DNA of 64,000 bases. Source: Paraferrimonas haliotis (GTDB taxonomy: Bacteria > Pseudomonadota > Gammaproteobacteria > Enterobacterales > Shewanellaceae). The translations under genes and the position numbers were made by a program. The notes under the pieces are model-generated. The model did not search any database. It was not told the origin of the DNA and was given only the letters and a program-made list of their open reading frames with translations. The stretch covers positions 62,001 to 126,000 of the forward strand of contig NZ_NRRB01000004.1 of assembly GCF_002282895.1 (NCBI RefSeq), given 5' to 3'. Below are positions 54,701-64,000 of this stretch, piece by piece (position 1 is the stretch's first letter; every line of letters starts with the position of its first letter).

Positions 54701-56757
54701 CGGATACCGGTACCGAAGTTGTGTACTTTGAAGTACCAGAAGGAACCGCTCGTATCGTTTGGGAAGTTGCTTCTAAAGAAGGTAATGCTTTCTCAGGTAT
54801 CCAGTTAGGAATGGACGTGAACAACGACGGTGAGTTCCAATGGGGCGATGAAGGCCTATGTTACTCATACACCAACGTTAACGACTATTGTGCGGTTAAT
54901 AACCCTGCACCTGGCATGTACTGGGCTATCTTGGGTAACTGGAAACAAGAGTGGGAAGATCCAGACAACACTATGGATCCTATGTCTGCAGCGCTTGCGA
55001 TTATTCCAATGCAAGACTCTGGTATGGTGACCGTTGAAGGACCTGCTCAAGTTCAAGCGAACACTCCTTATCAATTGCAATTGAACTATCAATTAGACGA
55101 TGTAATGGAAGGTGATGTTTACTATGGTCTATTGCACATTGGTAGCAATGATTATAACGACGCTAACATCGGTTCAATGGCCATTCGCTTAGATCACCAA
55201 GGTAGTGACGTTATTCTAATGGCTAGCCAAACCGCTGCTAAAGCTGGCGATGTAATCGACTTTAACTTAGATCTTAAGCCGAACTTGGCGGGCGGTGATC
55301 GCGATTACACCATGACGGTTAATCTGCCTGAGCACTACACCTTACAAGAAGACAGCATTCGCCTAGGTGGTTTTGGTGTATCAATGGACGACGTGACCAT
55401 TGATGGTCAAACCGTAACCATTGCTGCGACTCAGCCATCTTCTGCGGGCATGAAGCGTGAATACGTGTTTACCACCAACTTTACGGATGACCAATGTAAG
55501 GTCCCTTATGGTGATGATCCGAGCTTCTTTGATTTAGCCGTTAATCATGAACCAGCTGCAATTTGGGGATATCCAAACGAAACTGTTCAGGTACCGTTAT
55601 CTGCTAACGGATTACCACACGTTCCTTTGTATGGTAACCCTGAAATGTATGGCCGTGATGTATTGACCATTTCACCGTTTGGATTCGTTCAATTTGATGA
55701 ACTGCCATTGTTCTTTAGTCAACACTTTGAGTTCAATGACAATTTCCAATTCTTCCCTGACACAGTTGTTGCTCCAATGTGGAAAAGTGATGTAATGATG
55801 CCGGAGCCTATGTTTGATTGGGGTGAAGGTCGCTTTACAAGTGGTGTTTATCCAATCATCACTGACAAGCACTACATCATTCAATGGGACGGCGGTGTTG
55901 AGTATGCGAACTGGTTTGTGGGTGCCAATAACCCAGATCCAGACGCGGAATACAGCGTACAAACCGTTATTTCTACCGAGTTGAACTTTGAACCAAACGA
56001 TTACGAATTAGTTTATGCGTATCGTTCATTCAAAACTGCTAACCCAGACATTGGTTCAGTAGGTGTCCACGGCTTCTACGGTCCATCAGGTACCTACGGT
56101 CCGCTATTGGGTTATCTAAATGACGGCGTTGCCTACAATAACTTAGGTGATGTTATCCAAGAAGGCATGGTAATTTGTGGTGACTACCACGGTCCAGAAC
56201 AGTCTCAAGTTAACTTAGACTTCTCTGTTGTCGTGGGAGCTGCAGCAACAGGTACCATACAAGACTTGACCGTAGACAGTCAGTACAGCGATTCAGAAAT
56301 GACCACGGTAGCTCACTCTATGAAGGTACCGGCTAACATTACTGTTGCGGCGATCAACGATCACATGATTGATGAGAACCAAATGCTTGAAAACATCACA
56401 GTTTACTACAACGACCTTAAAGGCACTGCCAATGGTATTGTGGTTAGCGGTGACAACATTACTGCTGAAGTAATGGGTACTGAAAGCGGTTCTACCTTCT
56501 CAATCACGCCAGATCAAGATTGGCATGGTATGACTGAAGTAACCGTTATGGTTCACGACATGGCAAACCCGAACGATGCTCACAGCGTAACCTTTATGCT
56601 AGAAGTAGTGTCTGATGGTGTTGAGCCTACGCCTCCTGCCGCTCCAGAGCCTGAGCCTGAAGTGGAAGATGAAGAAGACGACAGTGACGGTGGTTCATTG
56701 GGATACTTTGCACTGATGCTACTTGCATTAGCGGGCATGCGTCGTCGCATGAAGTAA
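51784..56757 (+). CDS. Large secreted S8 subtilase with GlyGly-CTERM anchor
   Basis: The 1657-residue protein has a signal peptide, an I9-type propeptide around residues 75-205, and a subtilisin domain with the triad D248 (VLDTGIN), H337 (GHGSHTAS) and S701 (GTSMAAPHVAG). A PA-type insertion (about 520-635) lies between H and S. The C-terminal half holds beta-sandwich domains and ends in an acidic linker, then SLGYFALMLLALAGMRRR: a GlyGly-CTERM signal cut by rhombosortase in proteins exported by type II secretion. It would degrade proteins at the cell surface or outside. It is monocistronic, bounded by terminators. Confidence 0.93.
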   Translation: MSIKIKKATLLTLSALYVACSAGASGMNETQFRPIVITDEIKEFNKRNGEDRMSRNSLAQRDYSNGRNVHRGIATSPDTKVPFNYQNGLTGQHTYIVELADAPAATYQGGVAGLQATAPTANKHNLFSVGARNANKLDTNSGAVKNYVNYLTERQDNVLAQAAGIVGDKPVVKGRYNLAFNGMALTLTQEQAQRLAQQPGVRNVTLEQKYELHTDVGPQHIGADKFWTGEVTGGMEYKGEGVVVGVLDTGINTDHPAFAAVAEDGYTHVNPLGSGVYLGDCEKAEFASMCNDKLIGVRSYEVITDTYDHISFFPELPEWGWVEAPKRPANGEDYNGHGSHTASTAAGNAMSDVDYVVGELGEIGDGFATGLKFPKISGVAPRANVIMYQVCHPTDGTLGNEFRGCPGAALLSGIEDAIADGVDVINFSIGTAYGSFPWENPTEMAFLAAREAGISVAASAGNSYAPAYANQARGAIDHFSPWVTSVAATTHGRKISVVGKTLSEMSGGDMPAPATIEGAGITEGYSGPIVRAADYGDEQCLTPFPAGTFDADPMGMPFTKAPIVVCARGEIPRVEKATNVAAGGAGALVLYNVYWDDGIVNDVFEIPAIHIDASMTWSLNNWLSSGSDHMATITAAEVITEEGQADMVADFSSRGPNLELPDVMSPNLGAPGVDVYAAYADEMPFTAAPFPSDYVAISGTSMAAPHVAGAMALLKQANPSWTPAQIQSALMMTASIEGVTRTEDNAQWNAGIEAAQYSDVGSGVINVARAVKTGLLLDETADNYRAANPRNGGSVINLNLPYLYNASCDQSCTWMRTFTATQDGTWNVDGMAHAMEGAGMLDVEVMPKSFSLKAGETQNIVVKANILEINAPNADSSQLMLDGVVTITPTEGDMPVQHLPMSVRYKPNSLPESASAVIHRSNGHILTPELMTEEIQSLTTRVDGLVKGMRYDFNLDRGTTRINDGSNIADLEADTGTEVVYFEVPEGTARIVWEVASKEGNAFSGIQLGMDVNNDGEFQWGDEGLCYSYTNVNDYCAVNNPAPGMYWAILGNWKQEWEDPDNTMDPMSAALAIIPMQDSGMVTVEGPAQVQANTPYQLQLNYQLDDVMEGDVYYGLLHIGSNDYNDANIGSMAIRLDHQGSDVILMASQTAAKAGDVIDFNLDLKPNLAGGDRDYTMTVNLPEHYTLQEDSIRLGGFGVSMDDVTIDGQTVTIAATQPSSAGMKREYVFTTNFTDDQCKVPYGDDPSFFDLAVNHEPAAIWGYPNETVQVPLSANGLPHVPLYGNPEMYGRDVLTISPFGFVQFDELPLFFSQHFEFNDNFQFFPDTVVAPMWKSDVMMPEPMFDWGEGRFTSGVYPIITDKHYIIQWDGGVEYANWFVGANNPDPDAEYSVQTVISTELNFEPNDYELVYAYRSFKTANPDIGSVGVHGFYGPSGTYGPLLGYLNDGVAYNNLGDVIQEGMVICGDYHGPEQSQVNLDFSVVVGAAATGTIQDLTVDSQYSDSEMTTVAHSMKVPANITVAAINDHMIDENQMLENITVYYNDLKGTANGIVVSGDNITAEVMGTESGSTFSITPDQDWHGMTEVTVMVHDMANPNDAHSVTFMLEVVSDGVEPTPPAAPEPEPEVEDEEDDSDGGSLGYFALMLLALAGMRRRMK

Positions 56758-56777
56758 TCTTAAAAACTCTACCCAAT

Positions 56778-56806
56778 AAAAAAGTCACCCTAGGGTGACT
56801 TTTTTT
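56778..56806. terminator. Bidirectional terminator between the subtilase and purB
   Basis: The sequence AAAAAAGTCACCC-TA-GGGTGACTTTTTTT is a near-perfect palindrome with A and T tails on both sides, so it can end transcription of the plus-strand protease and of purB on the minus strand. Confidence 0.9.
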
Positions 56807-56826
56807 ATGGCTGTTAACGCGGAGAA

Positions 56827-58215
<1,389 letters not shown>

Positions 58216-58222
58216 CTAGGGA

Positions 58223-58849
58223 TTAAGTTATTATTAGACCTCTAGCGGCGTTACTCATGGCTTTACGCGCAAACACTAACTGTCTGCGCTTACCACCGAG
58301 TTGACGCCACAATACCGCTGCTCGCATCGCTGCAAGCAACAGAGAACGAATTTTTTGCTGATTAGAACTGTGTTGAAGGTTTTTTGGGTTACCGGTGATT
58401 TGGATTTTAGGTCCCAAATCGCTGATCACATCAACGTAGATGCTGGAGATATTAGCCAGCACCTGCTCGTCGGTGATTTGAAAATGATTCAGCTGTCTTT
58501 TTACCTGGTTAATGCGTTCAGCCAGCAAGCCTAATTGGCCTTGGCGACGAAACAGCTTGCGCTCCAGAGCAAGAATACCAACAAGGTAACGGGTGATCTC
58601 TAAGTCCTTATGCTTTTGATCACCCAGTTGGTTTAGCATGGTTTGCAAACCCAGTGTCAGTTGTTGCGGGCTGCCATAGATGTCTTCTATGGACTCGGGG
58701 TCGGTCACCACAATAGGGGATAGGCAAGCCGCAAGGTCATGCTCATCGATTTGACCTTGGCGGGCAACTTGCTGGACCAAGCGCACAGCTTGACAGAGTG
58801 CGGCAAAGGCCAGTGTTCGTTGTTGAATTTGGTCGTTGCCTTGGTCCAT
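58223..58849 (-). CDS. hflD: HflD, lysogenization regulator homologue
   Basis: The 208-residue protein is an all-helical HflD; the sequence [22 protein letters not shown] and [19 protein letters not shown] are conserved. In E. coli HflD is membrane-associated and lowers lambda lysogeny by binding CII; its housekeeping role is not settled. It lies 7 bp after mnmA and before purB, the usual operon. Confidence 0.94.
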   Translation of the reverse strand: MDQGNDQIQQRTLAFAALCQAVRLVQQVARQGQIDEHDLAACLSPIVVTDPESIEDIYGSPQQLTLGLQTMLNQLGDQKHKDLEITRYLVGILALERKLFRRQGQLGLLAERINQVKRQLNHFQITDEQVLANISSIYVDVISDLGPKIQITGNPKNLQHSSNQQKIRSLLLAAMRAAVLWRQLGGKRRQLVFARKAMSNAARGLIIT

Positions 58850-58856
58850 GTTGGTG

Positions 58857-59960
58857 TTAGTCCTTTATCAGCGAATCTATGATGCCACCGCCGAGGCAAA
58901 CCTCTCCGTCATAAAAGACAGCGGATTGTCCTGGGGTTACCGCTGCTACCGGCTGGTCGAAGGTTACCGAGAGGGTTTCGTTATCGATTGGGGTAACTGT
59001 GCAGGCAACATCGCGTTGACGGTAACGGGTTTTTACTGTGAGTTTTACTGGCGATGTGACGGTTTTTCTATCGAGCCAATGCAATTGATTAACCACCATG
59101 CCGCTAGACATAAGGCGCGGATGATTCGCACCTTGGGCGACAATGAGCACGTTACGCTGCATGTCTTTATCGACCACGTACCAAGGTTGCTCACCGGAGT
59201 TTTTAAGTCCGCCAATGCCCAAACCTTTGCGTTGGCCTAAGGTGTGATACATAAGCCCTTGATGTTCTCCAATCACGTCACCGTCAACCGATTCAATAAC
59301 GCCAGGTTGAGCCGGCAGGTATTGTTTTAGAAAATCGGTGAATTTGCGCTCGCCGATAAAGCAAATACCAGTGCTGTCTTTCTTATCGGCCGTCACTAAC
59401 CCTAGTTTGTCGGCAATGGCGCGTACTTCCGGTTTTTCCAGCTCACCGACAGGGAACAGGGTTTGCGCTATGTGTTCATGGCTTAAGGTATACAAAAAGT
59501 AACTTTGGTCTTTGTTGTTATCCAAACCACGTAACATTTGGAACTTGCCATCTTGCTCGCGTCGACGAACGTAATGACCGGTAGCGATATAATCGGCACC
59601 GAGCGCTTCAGCAGCAAACTCTAAGAAGGCTTTGAATTTGATTTCTTTGTTGCACATGATATCGGGGTTAGGGGTACGCCCAGATTTGTATTCTTGTAGA
59701 AAATACTCAAATACATTGTCCCAATATTCAGCGGCGAAATTCACCGTGTGCAACTCGATTCCAAGTTTGTCACACACCGCTTGCGCATCTTCAAGATCCG
59801 TCGCTGCTGCACAATATTCGTCCGTGTCATCTTCTTCCCAGTTCTTCATGAACAGGCCTTCGACTTGATAACCTTGTTGCAGCAGCAGATAAGCAGACAC
59901 AGAAGAGTCTACGCCACCTGACATACCAACAATGACTTTTTTGGAGCTGTTTAACGACAT
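58857..59960 (-). CDS. mnmA: tRNA-specific 2-thiouridylase MnmA
   Basis: The 367-residue protein has the PP-loop [13 protein letters not shown] near residue 12 and the two catalytic cysteines C103 ([10 protein letters not shown]) and C200 ([12 protein letters not shown]). It puts sulfur on U34 of tRNA for Lys, Glu and Gln, taking it from the Tus relay. It is cytoplasmic. The gene heads the mnmA-hflD-purB unit; ATG 59960 has no strong ribosome-binding site. Confidence 0.97.
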   Translation of the reverse strand: MSLNSSKKVIVGMSGGVDSSVSAYLLLQQGYQVEGLFMKNWEEDDTDEYCAAATDLEDAQAVCDKLGIELHTVNFAAEYWDNVFEYFLQEYKSGRTPNPDIMCNKEIKFKAFLEFAAEALGADYIATGHYVRRREQDGKFQMLRGLDNNKDQSYFLYTLSHEHIAQTLFPVGELEKPEVRAIADKLGLVTADKKDSTGICFIGERKFTDFLKQYLPAQPGVIESVDGDVIGEHQGLMYHTLGQRKGLGIGGLKNSGEQPWYVVDKDMQRNVLIVAQGANHPRLMSSGMVVNQLHWLDRKTVTSPVKLTVKTRYRQRDVACTVTPIDNETLSVTFDQPVAAVTPGQSAVFYDGEVCLGGGIIDSLIKD

Positions 59961-60037
59961 ATAAACTTACGATACATAAACAAAGAATTTTCAGGGCGCA
60001 CATTCTAACACGCTCAAATAGGCCGGGCTAGATCTCG

Positions 60038-60682
60038 TTATAAGCTATTTGTGTCTACTTCTATGAGGCGGTAATCACCCGGTTGCAATTGCTCAAGCGT
60101 ATAGGGCCCAATTTGATAACGAATTAAGCGCAAAGTTGGAAAGCCTACGTGAGCAGTCATGCGTCTAACTTGGCGATTACGGCCTTCGGTGATGGTTATA
60201 GCAAGCCAACTGGTTGGAATGTTAGCACGCTCGCGAATGGGTGGATTTCGCGGCCAAATAGCCGGCGCTGCGATTCGTGTTACTTTCGCAGGCTTGGTAG
60301 GACCGTCTTTCAAGGTAACGCCTTTGCTGAGTAGTGCAATGGCTTTATCGGACACATTACCTTCCACTTGAACCCAATAGGTTTTGGCGGTTTTTTTGTT
60401 GGGTTGAGTAAGCTTAGCTTGCAGTTGTCCATTATTGGTCAGCAGTATCAGTCCTTCGCTGTCTCTATCGAGACGACCTGCAGGGTAGACATCGGCAATG
60501 TCCACAAAATCTTTTAGGGTACGCCGGTTACTGTCGTCACTGAACTGACTCAATACATCGTATGGCTTATTTAGAAGTACAATCTTAGTTTGCTTAGGCA
60601 CTGGCTTTGGCCGGCGAGTTGCGGCTTTGTGGGTGGTCGTCGCTTTCGTTTTACGAGGTTTGTAATGAATGCTGGGTTTCAT
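60038..60682 (-). CDS. rluE: 23S rRNA pseudouridine synthase RluE
   Basis: The product (214 residues from ATG 60682) has the pseudouridine synthase core: [15 protein letters not shown], catalytic aspartate in [18 protein letters not shown], then [21 protein letters not shown]. It matches RluE, which modifies U2457 of 23S rRNA. Instead of an S4 domain it has a short basic N-terminal tail. The frame continues upstream to ATG 60727; the true start is unclear. It lies next to icd as in E. coli, where rluE and icd are divergent. Confidence 0.92.
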   Translation of the reverse strand: MKPSIHYKPRKTKATTTHKAATRRPKPVPKQTKIVLLNKPYDVLSQFSDDSNRRTLKDFVDIADVYPAGRLDRDSEGLILLTNNGQLQAKLTQPNKKTAKTYWVQVEGNVSDKAIALLSKGVTLKDGPTKPAKVTRIAAPAIWPRNPPIRERANIPTSWLAITITEGRNRQVRRMTAHVGFPTLRLIRYQIGPYTLEQLQPGDYRLIEVDTNSL

Positions 60683-60869
60683 TGATAAGCCGTGCAAGAT
60701 AAATGAAGTTGCCATTGTAACGTGCATTTTACGCTATTGCTTCTATCCCAAGCGAATGAAATGAAAAATTCTCGTTTAGTCGAATTCCCACAATGAACAA
60801 TTTGCTCTATAGTGTGGCCTGAATGTGATCTAAGTCTCGAAAATAGACTGAGGAAATTAGGAGTACAAC

Positions 60870-62123
60870 ATGGAAAGCAAGTTAGTTATCCCAACTGAAG
60901 GTCAAGCCATTACAGTTGATCAGAATAATCGGCTAAACGTCCCTAACAATCCAATCATTCCTTATATCGAAGGCGATGGTATTGGCGTTGACGTAACCCC
61001 ACCAATGATAAAGGTTATTGATGCGGCTGTGGCGAAAAGCTATGGCGGTGAACGCAAAATTCACTGGATGGAAGTATATTCGGGTGAAAAAGCGACCCAA
61101 GTATATGGAGCCGATACCTGGTTACCACAAGAAACTTTAACCGCAGTTAAAGATTACTGCGTGGCCATTAAAGGTCCGTTAACTACGCCCGTTGGCGGTG
61201 GTATTCGTTCACTGAACGTAGCCTTGCGCCAAGAGTTAGACCTATATGTGTGCTTGCGTCCAGTGCGCTACTACAACGGCACCCCAAGCCCGTTAAAAAA
61301 TCCTGAACTAACCGATATGGTGATTTTCCGCGAAAACTCGGAAGACATATACGCCGGTGTCGAGTATCAAGCCGGTACAGCCGAAGCAGACAAAGTGATC
61401 GATTTTCTGAAAAATGAAATGGGCGCGACTAAAATTCGCTTCGAGCAAAACTGCGGTGTTGGTATTAAGCCGGTGTCTAAAGAAGGTACCGAGCGTTTGG
61501 TTCGCGCAGCCATTCAATACACCATTGATAACGATCGCGACAGCCTAACCTTAGTTCACAAAGGTAACATCATGAAGTTTACCGAAGGGGCCTTTAAGGA
61601 TTGGGGCTATGAGCTTGCCCAAAAAGAATTTGGCGCGGAGTTGCTTGATGGTGGTCCATGGTGCAGCTTCAAGAATCCGAAAACCGGTAAAGAAATCATT
61701 GTAAAAGACGTGATTGCCGATGCCTTCTTACAACAAATCTTGTTGCGTCCTGCCGAATACGACGTGATTGCCACCATGAACTTAAACGGTGACTACATCT
61801 CCGACGCGTTGGCGGCTCAAGTGGGTGGTATTGGTATCGCTCCGGGCGCCAATATTGGTGACGGCGTTGCGTTATTTGAAGCTACCCACGGTACTGCGCC
61901 AAAGTACGCCGGCCTAGATAAAGTGAATCCAGGCTCGCTGATTTTGAGTGCCGAAATGATGTTGCGTCATTTAGGTTGGGTGGAAGCTGCGGATCTGGTT
62001 GTTAAAGGTATGGAAGGGGCAATTGCCAATAAAACCGTGACCTACGACTTCGATCGATTAATGGACGATGCCACGCTGGTATCTTGCTCTGGCTTCGGTG
62101 ATGCCATCATAGATAACTTCTAA
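60870..62123 (+). CDS. icd: NADP-dependent isocitrate dehydrogenase Icd
   Basis: The 417-residue protein matches E. coli Icd in length and sequence: the substrate-binding and phosphorylation loop [23 protein letters not shown] region, [13 protein letters not shown], and [15 protein letters not shown] with the lysine and tyrosine that select NADP. It oxidises isocitrate to 2-oxoglutarate in the TCA cycle and may be controlled by AceK phosphorylation at the serine of that loop. TTAGGAG precedes ATG 60870, and a strong terminator follows. Confidence 0.97.
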   Translation: MESKLVIPTEGQAITVDQNNRLNVPNNPIIPYIEGDGIGVDVTPPMIKVIDAAVAKSYGGERKIHWMEVYSGEKATQVYGADTWLPQETLTAVKDYCVAIKGPLTTPVGGGIRSLNVALRQELDLYVCLRPVRYYNGTPSPLKNPELTDMVIFRENSEDIYAGVEYQAGTAEADKVIDFLKNEMGATKIRFEQNCGVGIKPVSKEGTERLVRAAIQYTIDNDRDSLTLVHKGNIMKFTEGAFKDWGYELAQKEFGAELLDGGPWCSFKNPKTGKEIIVKDVIADAFLQQILLRPAEYDVIATMNLNGDYISDALAAQVGGIGIAPGANIGDGVALFEATHGTAPKYAGLDKVNPGSLILSAEMMLRHLGWVEAADLVVKGMEGAIANKTVTYDFDRLMDDATLVSCSGFGDAIIDNF

Positions 62124-62141
62124 GCCGCATTAATCGCAAAC

Positions 62142-62169
62142 AAAAAGGCAACCGTACGGTTGCCTTTTT
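62142..62169. terminator. Bidirectional terminator between icd and cspD
   Basis: AAAAAGGCAACC-GT-ACGGTTGCCTTTTT type palindrome (stem 62147-62164) with A and T tails on either side; it can end both icd and the minus-strand cspD transcripts. Confidence 0.9.
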
Positions 62170-62206
62170 CTATGTTTAAATAAAAAACGATTGCTGCAAT
62201 CGGCTT

Positions 62207-62413
62207 TTATTTAAGCGGACTGATCTCCGAGGCGTGTTTGCCTTTCGGTCCTTGCTCAACTTCGTAGTTGACAGGTTGTCCTGCTTTTAGGGTTCGATAC
62301 CCATCCATTTGAATGGTTGAGTAATGAGCAAAGACATCATCACCGCCATCTTCTGGACAGATAAAGCCAAAACCTTTGGCGTTGTTGAACCATTTAACAG
62401 AGCCTGTTGCCAT
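62207..62413 (-). CDS. cspD: Cold-shock-like protein CspD
   Basis: The 68-residue protein is a single cold-shock domain with both RNP motifs: KGFGFI and DVFAHYSTI. The gene order, divergent from clpS-clpA, matches cspD in E. coli, where the protein binds single-stranded DNA and inhibits replication in stationary phase. GGAAG precedes ATG 62413. Another Csp paralogue cannot be ruled out by sequence alone, but the location supports CspD. Confidence 0.93.
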   Translation of the reverse strand: MATGSVKWFNNAKGFGFICPEDGGDDVFAHYSTIQMDGYRTLKAGQPVNYEVEQGPKGKHASEISPLK

Positions 62414-62603
62414 ACTTCTGCTTCCTTATTCGCTATCCTTACAAGTATGATATGAGCATCGGGATTTGAATTCCCTCAATGTTCAACAACCAGAATGTGA
62501 TCAACTTGTTAACCTGTCAAGCGAATGTAACAAAAAATAAACATTTAAATGGCGAAGCGCATTCTGATTAGCAAACCTAACAACGAGAGGCTAAGCTAGA
62601 TTC

Positions 62604-62921
62604 ATGGGCCAAAAATATGACTTTGACTTTGCAGAAGACCTGGTAGCAAAGAAAGAAAAGCTTGCTCCACCACCTTTGTATAAGGTCGTACTTAATAACG
62701 ATGACTACACTCCTATGGACTTTGTAGTGGATATTTTGCGTATCTACTTTGGTATGGGAGAAGAACAAGCCGTGCAGCTCATGCTGGCGATTCATAATGA
62801 TGGCAAAGCCGTTTGTGGCGTTTTCAGCAAGGACGTTGCCGAAACCAAAGCCATGCAGATCAATGAATACGCAAGAGAACATCAACACCCATTATTGTGT
62901 TCTGTAGAGCAAAGCGAGTAG
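62604..62921 (+). CDS. clpS: ClpS, N-end rule adaptor of ClpAP
   Basis: The 105-residue protein has the ClpS core [19 protein letters not shown] followed by [19 protein letters not shown], which form the N-degron pocket. It delivers proteins with destabilising N-terminal residues (Leu, Phe, Tyr, Trp) to ClpAP for degradation. It starts 190 bp from the divergent cspD gene and precedes clpA by 51 bp. Confidence 0.97.
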   Translation: MGQKYDFDFAEDLVAKKEKLAPPPLYKVVLNNDDYTPMDFVVDILRIYFGMGEEQAVQLMLAIHNDGKAVCGVFSKDVAETKAMQINEYAREHQHPLLCSVEQSE

Positions 62922-62972
62922 AGCAGAGTGAGTCGGTTTTGGTTGGCGATAAAAACAAGTTGGGGGCGCTAT

Positions 62973-64000
62973 GCTAAATAAAGAATTGGAATTAACGCTT
63001 AACGTGGCGTTTCAACAAGCGCGGGATGCTCGTCACGAGTTTATGACGGTTGAACATTTGTTGTTAGCCTTATTAGAAAACCCAGAAGCGGTGGAAGCCT
63101 TAGATGCTTGTGGTGCTGATTTGGGTAAGCTAAAAGCCGAAATCAGTGAATTTGTCGACCAAACCACACCGTTGATCCCCTTTGACGATACCCAAAGAGA
63201 AACCCAGCCTACGTTAGGCTTTCAACGCGTACTGCAACGCGCAGTGTTTCACGTGCAGTCGTCTGGACGCAATGAAGTGAATGGTGCCAACGTATTAGTC
63301 GCCATCTTCAGTGAACAAGAATCGCAAGCTGTGTACATTTTAAGACGCAGCGACATTAATCGCTTAGATGTGGTTAATTACATCAGTCACGGGGTTGCTA
63401 AACAGGAATCCGACGACAACACCAACGAAAACGAGATTGAAATGCAACCGGCACCGGACGCTGCAGAAAATCCGTTAACCAAATACGCCTCCAATCTTAA
63501 TCAAGCGGTGGAAGAGGGTAACATTGACCCGCTTATAGGTCGACATGCTGAAATGGAACGATGCATTCAAGTCTTGTGTCGCCGTCGCAAAAACAACCCG
63601 CTATTGGTGGGTGAAGCCGGGGTTGGTAAAACCGCCATTGCGGAAGGGCTGGCGTATCGAATTGTGAATAATGAAGCACCTGAGATTATGAAAGATGCGG
63701 TTGTCTATTCACTTGATTTGGGAGGCTTGCTGGCTGGTACTAAATATCGAGGCGACTTTGAAAAACGCTTTAAAGGTGTTTTAAAACAGCTGCAGAAAGA
63801 CCAAGATGCCATTTTATTTATCGATGAAATTCATACCATCATTGGGGCGGGTGCGGCTTCTGGCGGTATGATGGATGCCTCTAATCTGCTCAAGCCGTTA
63901 TTAAGTAACGGCCAGTTACGCTGCATAGGCTCAACTACCTACCACGAGTATCAAGGGGTGTTCGAAAAAGACAGAGCCTTGGCCCGTCGCTTCCAAAAAG
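62973..64000 (+). CDS. clpA: ClpA, ATP-dependent Clp protease unfoldase (5' part)
   Basis: The gene begins with ATG 62973 behind GGGGG and runs off the right end; 342 residues are visible. They cover the Clp N-domain repeats ([22 protein letters not shown]) and the first AAA+ domain with Walker A GEAGVGKT, pore loop GTKYRGDFE and Walker [11 protein letters not shown]. ClpA forms a hexamer that unfolds substrates into ClpP. Placement after clpS is standard. Confidence 0.96.

Overview
The window looks like chromosomal DNA from a marine gammaproteobacterium of the Alteromonadales (Shewanella/Ferrimonas-like). This is inferred from gene content and order: purB-hflD-mnmA, icd with divergent cspD/clpS-clpA, hinT-ycfL with a thiamine kinase, leucine dehydrogenase, DUF6279 and DUF4826 proteins, and a GlyGly-CTERM subtilase. 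No tRNA, rRNA, insertion sequence or CRISPR array was seen. The genus call is an inference and is not certain.

Region 1-15.7 kb is mostly core genes. It holds the 5' part of tamA (minus), then hrpA, an adenine/adenosine deaminase, pdxH, a YceI-like periplasmic protein, and an M61 aminopeptidase (minus). A hinT-thioesterase-thioesterase-ycfL run follows. Next is a thiamine salvage operon under a TPP riboswitch: TonB receptor, YkoF/MTH1187-like thiamine-binding protein, PnuT-type permease and a thiamine kinase-like protein. A DUF6279 lipoprotein closes the region.

Region 15.7-34.6 kb is accessory and visibly more AT-rich in places. It begins with a hypothetical protein carrying an HEPN-like R-x4-H motif and a Fic protein whose start is overlapped by a 36-bp palindrome. 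A short ordinary stretch (HIT protein, DoxX, YdjA nitroreductase, small membrane protein) interrupts it. Then comes a defence island: McrB with a large insertion inside its GTPase domain, McrC, a PPP-like phosphoesterase (minus), an unknown 159-residue protein, a WYL regulator with a palindromic operator candidate, and a type I restriction-modification operon hsdM-hsdS-(PD-(D/E)XK nuclease)-hsdR. The nuclease gene embedded between hsdS and hsdR, and the phosphoesterase/unknown pair between McrBC and the type I system, are the best candidates for something not well described.

Region 34.6-64 kb returns to core genes: asnS, nudL and pabB (minus); class I fumarase, an S9 peptidase and marC (plus); a dGTPase-like protein related to anti-phage dGTPases and a DUF2141 protein (minus); an RsuA-family pseudouridine synthase and ydiJ (plus); a YbjN-like protein and leucine dehydrogenase (minus); a DUF4826 protein and a 1657-residue secreted subtilase (plus); purB, hflD, mnmA and rluE (minus); icd (plus); cspD (minus); clpS and the 5' part of clpA (plus, running off the end). 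Several clear intrinsic terminators separate these units.
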